Shown here piece by piece: positions 27,335 to 37,534 of a DNA stretch of 64,000 nucleotides. Source of the stretch: Sipunculus nudus (Eukaryota > Annelida > Sipuncula > Golfingiida > Sipunculidae); assembly GCA_026874595.1 (NCBI GenBank), contig CM049316.1, positions 61,981,176-62,045,175 on the forward strand, in the 5' to 3' direction. The translations under genes were made by a program, and so were the position numbers. The notes under the pieces are model-generated. The model was not told the origin of the DNA, did no database searches, and saw only the letters and a list, made by a program, of their open reading frames with translations. Within the stretch, counting starts at the first letter, position 1; every line of letters begins with the position of its first letter.

Positions 27335-27710
27335 TCCAAACATTATATACACATATTCCTGACATTATAGACTCATACTACAGACATTATAAACACATAC
27401 TCGAGACATTATATACACATACTCCAGACATTATATACACATAATCTAGACATTATATACACATACTCCAGACATTATATACACATACTTCAGACATTAT
27501 ATACACATACTCCAGACATTATTTATACATACTCCAGACATTATATACACATACTTCAAACATTATATACACATACTCCAGGCATTATATACACATACTC
27601 CAGACATTATAAACACATACTCCAGACATTATATACACATACTCCAGACATTATATACACATACTCCACACATGGTATACTCATACTCCACACTCTAAAA
27701 ACTCATACTA
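27335..27710 (+). repeat. 22-bp satellite, third block (about 16 units)
   Basis: Its first units (cattcctgacattatagactca-type variants) match the first units of the block starting at 26136. The last units, near 27660-27710, decay into unique sequence. Confidence 0.9.
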
Positions 27711-28084
27711 AAGGTTGCTCTCTAACTGCAGGATATCTTTATAGATTAACCCTACTTGCAGGTTTCTTTTCTTATATTTGGCAGGGCCCCCACCTGGCTT
27801 CTGATGAAATAAAGGACATTTATAGGAGGACTATATAGTTTATATCAATTTCAAGCCAACTATATAGGAAAAATATAGGATTTATCACTGCACAATTGGG
27901 GTTTGCACGGTAAATGACCATCAGCTTCTGAAGGTTCTAGTCTTTTAACTGGTTAAAATGTCCGCACTTGTGTGACTGCGTGAGTTACATGGACATTTCT
28001 ACCAAAGAGTTGAATGTTTTCAATGAAGCTTGAAAAGGTCCAATATAACAATAAGTATTAAGTACAAAAAGCTCTATTGAAAAC
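27711..28084. other. Non-coding, nothing recognised
   Basis: This is the transition out of the satellite; no exon or known element was seen. Confidence 0.35.
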
Positions 28085-28704
28085 GCGATTGTGCAGCGGG
28101 GAAAAATTTGAGAACATATAAGAAATTATTGTCTAAATACTGAGAAGTATATGAAATTATAGGAGACCAGTTTTCATAGGAAAAAAAGCAAAATGTAAGA
28201 GTCCGTGTAATCCCTGTCGTGGGGCTTTGACATATGGTACTCAGACCATCTATCCTTGTACAAGTTACACATATGCATGTATTGAATTACGCTTTGGTGA
28301 TTCTATATAGATATGGACCACGTGATATTCTACATATTGAGCTCCTATACCTCCTGCACCGGATCTACCTCAGGCGTGGATGAAGACAGCTTTAAGATAT
28401 CCTTTGATGTAATCCATTTATAACATTCGTGGCCTGAAGGCTGGGCTTGTACTTGTTGATTCAGCTTGAGTCGACCACGTTGCTAATCTTGGCGTTTGTA
28501 ATAAGCCTACATGTCCTTACTGGATGATATACATCTCAGATAATCAATATTTTATGACGGTTTCTTTTGTTTGCCAGGTACGTGAAGGTTACGTTCATGT
28601 ATAGCTTTTAATCTCGCTAATTGAAATATCAACAATCATGATTTGATTGGTACAAACCTTTGCAAAGTATTTATACTGTGAAAGGTTTACTATATTTAGC
28701 ATCA

Positions 28705-28752
<48 letters not shown>

Positions 28753-28890
28753 TATTTATATAAATGTGTGGTTAATAAAATATTAATAACAAAAATAAAT
28801 ATGCTAATTAGGAAATGAATAAATTTATTTTCTATATTACTTGTGGCAAATACAAGCCTTTACCTCGGAGATTCGAAGATATGTTAAGGA
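28085..28890. repeat. Diverged direct duplication, copy 1
   Basis: Collinear similarity runs from gattgtgcag (28089) to cggagattcg (28867) against 29449-30240. The shared blocks include gtgattctatata, cacgtgatattcta, ggcgtggatgaa, ttcgtggcct and gtttgccaggt. Both copies end in a (TA)n run (here 28706-28748). There is no open frame across it. Confidence 0.75.
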
Positions 28891-29119
28891 CATATTATGA
28901 CTTCAGGATTAATCGTCGCACTATCCAGATGAAACCTGACATCCAGGAGACATAATAGTATCCTATACAAAAAAAGGATTTTATATTATGCGCCCTGGAA
29001 GAGTAACAACAGGCTTTTACTGTAAAACGGATGTTTTCTTTAATTTCTCAAGAAACAAGGCCGCAGTGATTAAGGTTCTGGTTTGTTTGCAGAACGTAGG
29101 ACATCTAACTTTATGTCGA

Positions 29120-29225
29120 ATTTTGGATTCGTAGGTCCAACTGTTTCGAGACGTGCCGTGTTAACGGACGTCCGGCCGGACGGACGATGGACCATCACTA
29201 TAGCTCAGATGTCTCGAGTAAAACA
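29120..29225 (+). repeat. Short dispersed repeat with GGACGGACGATGGACCATCACTATAGCTCA
   Basis: It shares the order gtaggtccaa, tgtttcga-like, ggacgtccggncggacggacga, cca(t/c)gactatagctcaga with 63418-63530. It may be the 3' tail of an interspersed element. Confidence 0.55.
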
Positions 29226-29448
29226 TTATGGATCGACTTGATCAGGCCCCCCAGTGCAAAACCATCGATTGCAATTTTTCCTTTCTTTCTTTCTGTCTTC
29301 TGACATTTGCTGTTTGCCCTGGATATCCATTTTGACTGATTTTCAAAAGCTGAAATTTGGTTCCAGTATTATTCCTAAGTCATAGATTTGAACCTGATAT
29401 TTAATTTTGAATTTGTCCTTACACCTAAATTCGTACACTTCATAGCTG

Positions 29449-30077
29449 ATTGTGCAGTGGAAAAAAATATGAAACATGAATAAAAATTATTGTCTAAATG
29501 CTGGAAAATAAAAGAAATTATAGGCGACAATGATTTTCAAAGGAAAAAAAACTGGAAAATATATGAGTAAGCGGGAACCCTGCCATGGAATTTTGCCTTT
29601 TTCACTGGTACCCGACCATCTACTATAGTGTAAAGTAACAGGCACACGTACTAAAGTACGCTTAGGTGATTCTATATACAAATGAAACACGTGATATTCT
29701 AATAATTGCGCTTCCCCTCTACCGCCTGCGCTCGACCGACCTCGCGGGCGTGGATGAATAAGGCGCGTTTTAAAAGGTGTCCTATGATATAATCCTTTAT
29801 AACGTTCGTGGCCTTAAGGCTGGACTCGTACTTAGTGGTTAAGCTTGATTCGACCGCGTTGTTAATCTTAGTGTCTCTTATAGGCCTACCTACCCGAATG
29901 ATATACCTCAGTTAATCAATATCAAATGACGACTTCTCTTGTTTGCCAGGTGCGTAAAAGTCACGTTAATGTAGCTTTTAATATCACAAATTTAAATATC
30001 ACTCATCATTTGATGGGTACAAACATCTGCCAAATATTTTTGTACGGTGAAAGGTTTACTATATATAGCATAATGAT

Positions 30078-30136
<59 letters not shown>

Positions 30137-30240
30137 ATATCTATCACAAACAGAAACGTGGTAATTAAATATACAAAGTTTGAATTTATTTTTGATATTA
30201 CTCGTGGCTAATACAAGCTAGAACCACGGAGATTCGCTCA
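29449..30240. repeat. Diverged direct duplication, copy 2
   Basis: This is the partner of 28085-28890, about 1.36 kb away. Its (TA)n run (30080-30133) occupies the same relative place as in copy 1. Many substitutions indicate an old duplication or two insertions of one family. Confidence 0.75.
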
Positions 30241-30734
30241 CATGTCTTAACGAAAGTTTTTGAATTCTGGATTATTCCTTAACCCATATTTTTATCGCGC
30301 GTATACTTTTATCCTCAATCAAAACACAGCACCGCCAAAATGCCATGGACCTGACCTTAAAAACACAAAAAGAAAGGATCTCTCTGAATGGGGCTTCAAT
30401 GCCACAAATTTTAAACAGAGGTCGTTCCGTTCCATCACTTTCTGTTGGGCTCAAAATCTGATCATTATATGAGGATTTTCATGATATTTTTAATGTTTAG
30501 GAAGTAGGCAGAGACATCAGCATTCACCATAATCCAAATGAATCTATACACAGCAACACAGATAATGTCTGTCATGGTTCAACAAAGCCATCACAGGTCA
30601 CCCACAGGACAACCCCCATTTATAATACCGATGATAGGTGTGTTACTAAGAAATGGCCGTAAGTGACAAGAGGTACAGTCGTTTTATTATCAAACATATT
30701 CTGGCGATTCAGATGTTGCATAGATTGTACACGC

Positions 30735-30915
30735 AGCAGCGGATCCAGAATTGGGGATCCAGGACCCCCCCCCCTTTCAGCCGCAGCAACCTTTTTTTTT
30801 TTTGTTTTCGGCCTGGACCTCCCTTTTCTGGACCTAGGGATCTTTTTTTTAAAGTTTTGTGACAAGTCCTCCTTGGTTTGACCCTTCATTTTCCAAAATC
30901 TTTGATACGCCCTTG
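30735..30915. repeat. Dispersed repeat with GGATCC-type ends, copy A
   Basis: It begins gcggatccagaattggggatcc and ends ccaaaatctttgatacgccc, so the two ends are loosely inverted. The interior (ggcctggacc...ttctggacctaggga, then cctccttggtttgaccc) is shared with copies at 31080 and 31745. Confidence 0.65.
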
Positions 30916-31079
30916 ACACAGACAAAACCAAATTACCGAGTGTAAAACATAATATATCACGCCACCTGGGGGGGGGGGGGAGGGGGGTAAGTGGTGTCAC
31001 AAGCTACAGGACAGAGGCCACAGCGATCTCCGCCAGGATCGTAATAAGCCGCCGCAATCTTTTTAAAAAGAGTTTCAGA
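30916..31079. other. Spacer with a G-rich run
   Basis: A near-pure G tract lies at about 30967-30988. No gene was seen. Confidence 0.4.
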
Positions 31080-31197
31080 CCAGTTTGCAGCATGGACCCC
31101 TCCCCTATTCTGGACCTAGGAACCTTTTTAGGCGTTCTCATTAGTCCTCCTTGGCTGGACCACTCCTTTTCCTAAATCCTGGATCCGCCCCTGGTAA
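31080..31197 (+). repeat. Dispersed repeat, copy B
   Basis: The order is catggacccctcccctattctgg, acctagg, tcattagtcctccttggctgg, cctaaatcctggatccgcccc, collinear with copies A and C. Confidence 0.7.
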
Positions 31198-31744
31198 TGT
31201 CTGTCACAGTTGGACAACTCCATTCAATGGTTGGTTTTGTCTCAACAGGAACAAGAGAGGTGGCCGTTTGTCAAAATGGAAAGGAGGCCTATGATTTAAA
31301 ACATATATTGGCGGTTCGAGATTACCTCAGGAAAGATTATGGAATGTTCTTTTGAATGATGTTATCCATATCCCCGACGAAATTTCATCAAATTCTGTCA
31401 AGAACTTTTTGCGTAAAACTGCGGACAGACAAACCAATTTGCCATGGGTAAAATATTTTACCTTTATCGCCACCTGGCGGAGGTAGGTATAACTAGTTCT
31501 ATGGTTCGCATGCGTTCTTGCTGAAATAACCTGACGAATTATTAAGATGAAAATTTCCGAGTACAGGTTTATGTGTGACGTACTTGCCCAGTCACGCAAG
31601 GAACTGACTTTAGGTTGCCCTACCATCACTTTCTAAAATATTTACCTGCCTCGGGCAAGCGGTGTTCCGTTAATGTTGAGCCCCGGAGAAGAAATTCGAT
31701 GCTTTTGTTAACAAATCTAAGAATCAACAGTAGCCTTTTTATAG

Positions 31745-31862
31745 AATTTCAGACCATTTATTTGCGGCCTGGACCCCCATTTTCTGTTTTTTCTCCCCAA
31801 GGATTAGTCATTAGTCCTCCTAGGTTGGACCCCTCCTTTTCCTAAATCCTGGATCCGCCCCT
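31745..31862 (+). repeat. Dispersed repeat, copy C
   Basis: Blocks gcggcctggacccccattttctg, attagtcctcctaggttgg and cctaaatcctggatccgcccc match copy B closely. The same end in inverse orientation starts the repeat at 419. Confidence 0.7.
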
Positions 31863-31864
31863 TC

Positions 31865-31948
31865 AACCTATAAAGCCGTTTCTACTAAACATGGGTCTTT
31901 ATATAGGCCTGTCTTTATAAAGGGGTAATAGAAACGGCTTTATAGGTT
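31865..31948. repeat. Hairpin: 23-bp inverted arms, 38-base loop
   Basis: Arm 31865-31887 pairs with 31926-31948 with one mismatch. Both arms carry CTATAAAGCCGTTTCTA or its complement. The loop contains tatataggcctgtctttata. It adjoins the repeat ending at 31862. It may be a tiny inverted-repeat element or a structured RNA; nothing decides between these. Confidence 0.7.
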
Positions 31949-34139
31949 GTTTTCTTGCATAATTAATAACCAACAATTAGCGATTCGAGAAACTGCAGTC
32001 TGAACAGCTGTGGTAGGAAACGACTAATATCTAACAAAAGCACCAAGAGATGGCAGCACCTTACGGAACTTCCCAATGACCCTCTTTTGGAATTTCAATC
32101 CTGTGCAATTCAGGTTCGATCATTTGGAATGAAAACAAGAGAAATACAAGGGGGCGCCACTTGCGTCTGTTTGCGACAACAAGCGAAAACAATCATTAAT
32201 GAAATACAAGCACAACTCATGAAGAAGCGTTACAATAGGGAAAACACGTAACTCGCTAGGTCCACACTGTTCAATTGACGCACCGTTCCATCTGGCCGTG
32301 TCAGAGAAAGGTGTAAAAAGAATATGTTCACGTTTTATCGGGCTGCGTCCTACAGGCCATAAAAACGTAAAAAAAAAAAATCTTGCATCACCATTTTGCT
32401 AAAGATAACCAATGTTTAAAGGGATGTTATAGCTACTATGGTCTCTCCGGTCATCTGACTATATGTGTCATGATCAGTGATATTTTTTATCAATCAAGAA
32501 ACAAACACTTGTTAAAGTAGATGAAAGTCATAAATCAATGAAAAGGGCCGTTTCATTTCTGAAAATTTAGGGAAATAACATGACATTGATTCTGAACCTA
32601 CCTGCAACCTTCCTTGTTTGCAATTATCTCTCATACGTGTATAGACACAAAATAAAAAGCCAATAATATATTATCGAAAAGTAGAAAAATTCATTTATTT
32701 CATACAAAAATGATTGATTCCAGTACATTAAAATCAACAATGAATAACATCCTACACTAAAGCTGATTTACACATACATTAACGGACACTGATCATGTGG
32801 TTTTTGTATCAATCACTTAATCCCAATAAAGATCAATATGTTAAAATAACAATATCTGAGCAGAAACTAAGAATGAAATTTCCCAAATAAAATTATTCAG
32901 AAGTGATAGGTTTTTCTACACAGACAATATTAAAGTTGAATTACCGTAAATGTGGAACCTCTGCTTGTGGACACCCTTCTACTACAGACACCTGTGGTGG
33001 TCTCATGAGGAGTAGATTCTAAAGTCTTTAACGTAAATCATCTATTGTACACCTGACCAAGATATTGCCAATGTCTCAAAGTGAAAGGTTCGGTTTAACA
33101 TTAATTTATATTATCGTCCAATATTTGATGAACTTACATAAACTGAAATTTTTCCAAATTTCTTCAATGATAAATACTTAAAATACATACATAATTAAAC
33201 ACGTAATATCTTAAATACATGGCTAGCAAAATTCCATGGCGTTTGACCTCTGTACTACATTATATTTTCTGGAAGTGACATGAGCATTTGACTGGCACCC
33301 AAAACAAATTTCTTTAGGTTGATCAACTTGATGTCTAGCTTTAGGAGACTTTTTATTTATTTTCACATTGTATGTAAATATAATTCCACGTTAATTATGA
33401 CTAGGAGTGTGCGAATCGACACAAAAATATATACAACGTGGCTAAGATTTCACGATTCTACCCAACAATATAATAAATATGAATTAAATTTAACAATTTA
33501 TGAAAATGTAATACCTCAGTCAAGGAAATGTCTTTTTCGTATTAAATAGTTTGAAATATCAATACCCAGCTTCTTTAATATGGAAGATAATTTTCTTAGA
33601 TAATCCGTTTTTGTAAATATGGGTGAATATATACCACCTATTTTTTGCTAATTCCTATTATAAGTGTAGCTGCCTGTGTAATTTACAAATTCTGCAGCCT
33701 TAAACGTCATGGATTTGTCTTCAAAAGCATTAGATGTTCCACTTAAATCAGACCACAAGTTTTGTGTGTTAATGAAAAAAGACATTCATCCGTTAAATTT
33801 GTTTCATCTTGTTAATTAGTTTTTAAATTAAGATAATAAATAATACACAGATTTGAAAATCCCACAAGATATATAATGAAACATGCATATAACTGAAAGT
33901 ACATGTTTTGGTAATTTTCCAGTAAACAAATTACTGCACCAAGCATTGTCAGCTGCCTCCCCTTTAAAAGACATGCAGTGATATATATATTATGCAACAC
34001 GTGACATCTAACAAATTAATTGGTGAAAATGCCATTTTGCATCTGAACTTAATCATATATTTGCATATTAAATATTAGTTGGACACCATGCCGCCTGATA
34101 TGGAATGTTCTTTAGTTATCTGCAAAATCTTCCAAAATA
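31949..34139. other. Non-coding, nothing recognised
   Basis: AT-rich sequence without a supported exon or shared repeat. Confidence 0.35.
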
Positions 34140-34500
34140 TGATAGGTATACGCTTTTTATAAGCCAATTAACGTACAAACACCTGTCATGTGACTTTTTA
34201 AATATCATGATTGTGGCAAGGGCTCCGTTCTTGAGAATGGCCAATCAACAAGCAGGGTTCTGTCATTTGATGACTGGAATCTTAATTGATGAGGATGAGC
34301 TGATCTTTGTTTTAATTAAATGAACACACGCGGAGTTGTCACGTGAAAACTGAATCATCAAATGGCATGGGCAGGATTTAGGGAATAACCAATAATAATG
34401 CAGGAATCCATCATGTGACCTCCAGATCAACAGGACTATGGAAGTTAAATTTTTTACTAGCCAATGAACATGCAGAAATTTGTCATGCGATAACATAGTA
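34140..34500. repeat. Diverged short repeats with GCCAAT...TGTCATGTGA
   Basis: Four similar stretches of about 35 bases, near 34160, 34240, 34388 and 34460, follow the pattern ccaat-aa-catgcagg-aatctgtcatgtga. They suggest a decayed array with unit spacing of about 75-145 bp. Confidence 0.5.
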
Positions 34501-35303
34501 AATAACTATTGCTAAGCTAGGGACTTTTTCACGTTGGCCTCAAGTCACTCTTAATTACAAAATTCAATAAAACATGGCCTTTCTCTAGCTGTTACTGGAA
34601 GTCATCCTTGAGTAATGTTAAACATTTCGATTCAGCTCTCAGCATCTAATTCTACAGAACATCAAAGTGTTCCATACGATCTATGGTTAATCACTACACA
34701 TGACGGTAATCTAACGTTGTACAACATAACAGCTACATACAAATAAATGCGAAATAAAATCTGCAGTACAAACATAAATGTATTATCATGTGAGACATAA
34801 TACAGTTTCCTATTGTTTTTAACAATGTTATAAACTGAATCATCAACCTCCACATATTCATTTCATTTTTTATATTCTTAGGTGTAAACACATCAGTCAA
34901 ACAATGCAGAACAACACTGAACAGCATGGAGCAATCTCTGCTTAATTAAAACTTATAAATGCAATTCTTAAATTTTAAACCACAGGTCAAAGTCACTGAT
35001 ATTTTACCAAATATTATGTATATAACAAAACTGTTATGTATTTTCTGCCATGCAAAATATTACCCCTTCAGTTTTTTCAACATTTCTGGCACAGTAGGTA
35101 AAAAAAAACTCATATTCACAACTCTTTATCTGGGTTTTATCTGAGGTTATACAGCACACATTTTTCTCATCATATCTTGAACACACTCCTTGCCTTAAAC
35201 CTTTAAGCTAGCAGGGTTATCAAGTCTCTATTACAATTAATAATATAAACTTATTTATTTTAAATTGATTGTACAAATAGTTACAATAACTGATTCATGG
35301 CAC
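34501..35303. other. Non-coding, nothing recognised
   Basis: No exon or element is supported. Confidence 0.35.
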
Positions 35304-35311
35304 TCTCCATG

Positions 35312-35703
35312 TAGGGCTGAAAGGAGTACTCGAGTCCGGGTAATACTTACCGAGTACTCGAGTCAAAGATTTGGACTCGAGTACTCTTGTATATACATGC
35401 ATATATGTATATTACTGCAAATTTTAGGACAGTGTGTAGGATTATTTATCCATTGTCGTAGCCAGGCATAGGGCTCTAAACATATGTTGGTCAAATTAAC
35501 TGAGGTCTTGTTATTACATATATCTGTTCCTTCACTGGAATAAAGTTAAGCCGTCACTAAGTCAAATTTATGCATATTTTGCATCGGTAAACAGATGTTC
35601 GTTTTATCTTTACAGCGTTGCCATGGTAAGGAGAACTCGAGTCCGAGTCGGGTAATGCCTATCGGGTACTTGAGTCCAAAATTTTGTACCCGTTTCAGCC
35701 CTA
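35312..35703. mobile_element. hAT-type miniature element with 8-bp target duplication
   Basis: It starts TAGGGCTGAAA and ends TTTCAGCCCTA. The flanking octamers TCTCCATG (35304-35311) and TCTCAATG (35704-35711) agree at seven of eight bases, the target-site size of hAT transposons. Subterminal regions repeat ACTCGAGTCC and GGGTAAT(A/G)C. There is no coding capacity, so it is non-autonomous. Confidence 0.8.
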
Positions 35704-35711
35704 TCTCAATG

Positions 35712-35882
35712 GCTGAGATGCTGGTGTTCAGTAGTCTGTAGAGGTAGAAGAAATTCCTTGGAGAACCCAGAGAAAACCATTTGCCTTGGACAGGCAACTA
35801 TAACCTACTCTCATGGCTCTGCTGGGGACTGAACCCAGGCCACCAGCAGAGGATTTTACCTCTGTATTGCCCACACCCCTTT
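35712..35882 (-). repeat. tRNA-derived SINE, degenerate copy
   Basis: On the minus strand the B-box-like word GGGTTCAGTCCC lies at 35836-35825, with a weak A-box region (GTGGGCAATACAGAGGTAAAA) upstream of it. The body word ggttttctctgggttctcc (35760-35780) and the phrase ccatgagagtagg resemble the copy at 10925-11078. It directly abuts the right target duplication of the hAT-like element. Confidence 0.65.
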
Positions 35883-36339
35883 AAATGCATGTTAAAGGCA
35901 AATTTACATGAAATATGAGGATCCTATTATAAATTTGCTCTCAAAATTACTTTTTAGTTTTAATGATGTTTCCCCTAACTCAACAGTTCATTTGAATTAT
36001 GAAAATTATAAAAAAGCATGAAAGTACACAAATCATGTTTTATATCCAAACACACCATAAAAAACTTTTCAAATGAGGTAATGTGATTGGTCAACCATTC
36101 CACACAATCATGCGTACATGGATTTCAAAAGACACCACAAGAATTAAACCACTGAAATGGCTGCTCAGAGCACCTAAGCATATATATAGCATATTTTTCA
36201 TTGTTTTCAATGGTATAACATAGTATACAACATGGCTTATGGTATAACACAATGGCCATACTGGCATAACAATTATCTTTATGAATAAGGATGACACTAG
36301 GACTTATGAAATGCCATCTATGTTACACCACTTACCTAT

Positions 36340-36810
36340 ATTCAGAATATCTGACACATTTTGGCCTTTGGTATAACATGGTGTTAATTATAGTATTACA
36401 TTTATAATGTTACTGTATTATGATAATATATAGCAAGACTAATGAAATATGCCCTGTATAATAAAATATTCAAGTAATCTGCAATATCTGATATATTTAA
36501 GTCTTTGGTATAACATGCTGTTAATTTTAGTATTACATTTATAATGTTACAGTTTTATGATAATATGGCAAACCTGATGTAATAAGCCCCATATAATAAA
36601 ATATTCAAGTGTCTAGAATATCTGATATATTTTAGCCTTTGGTTAATTTTAGTATTACATTTAAAACAGGTCACAGTATTATTATAATACAGCAAGATTA
36701 ATTAAACACCCCCCCAATACAAAATAATCCAATCACTGCAGTAACTAGAATATCTTATAAAATTCCAGCCGTTGGTATAATCTGATGTTGATATTGGTAT
36801 AATATTGATA
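36340..36810. repeat. Four tandem units of about 135 bp
   Basis: The marker (T)TTGGTATAAC, or a decayed form, recurs at 36368, 36504, 36638 and 36771. It is preceded by agaatatctgatatattttag and followed by ttaattttagtattacatttataatgttac. The first two units are closest to each other. Confidence 0.8.
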
Positions 36811-37405
36811 ACATTTGATATGATCAGCAAATACGCCTGTAAATCCTCTCAATTGATATACAGGCCTGATATTGGCTAATATATCTAATAACTCTATAAC
36901 CTACACGTTTTAATAGTCAACTTAGAATCTATTCTTAAACATAGATTAATCAAAGTTTGTTTGTTTAAATTTTATGAAAGCATATCTTCCGCCATTTTAA
37001 AGCCTTCCCATTGTGAAAAACTCTGTAATAAATTATGGCAATGGAAGATAGATCATCCGATCATCAGCATCAGCTGACTGATCATCTTATATAAACGATT
37101 ATCAGTCCCATCACTACTGGATATCCTGTGTTTTTAATTAGATAGAGTAGTAGAGTGTTATAAAAAACAGTTTTCCATTCAGTTCTTCTCTGGATATTTT
37201 AGTGCATTCCTAGACAAGTTGTGGAATGAGTTGTGTTACAACCATATGGAATTTTGCTGTATGAAACATGATGATACTTACATGAAAGGAACTATTTCCT
37301 AAAAATGAAACAATGGACTTAAACCTCAACACATACATTTGAGAAGGAATTGTAGCTTAACACTGACATCCGAGCATCACATATTCAGTATTAAACAAAA
37401 TGCAC

Positions 37406-37534
37406 TTAATAACCCCCCTGATCACCAAAGATGGCTGCTATCTGCTCGTTGAATGGATTTCTTGGTCCTACAATGTCAGGAAAATCCCTGTTGAGGATAT
37501 CCCAAACCTTTTCAGCAACCAAAGATAAGGCATT
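37406..37534 (-). CDS. AOAH: AOAH final exon
   Basis: 129 bases including TAA (37406-37408), acceptor CTTTTGCAG. Encodes 42 residues from NALSLVAEKVWDIL, through FPDIVGPRNPFNEQI, to FGDQGGY, matching the C-terminal end of vertebrate AOAH nearly motif for motif. Confidence 0.94.
   Translation of the reverse strand, partial: NALSLVAEKVWDILNRDFPDIVGPRNPFNEQIAAIFGDQGGY

Noticed and set aside
14612-27710. CRISPR-like array
   Set aside because: Units are contiguous with no unique spacers, and the genome is eukaryotic.
30620-31000. 126-codon minus-strand frame
   Set aside because: It overlaps the dispersed repeat copy A and homopolymer runs; low-complexity Pro and Lys stretches come from poly-C and poly-A.
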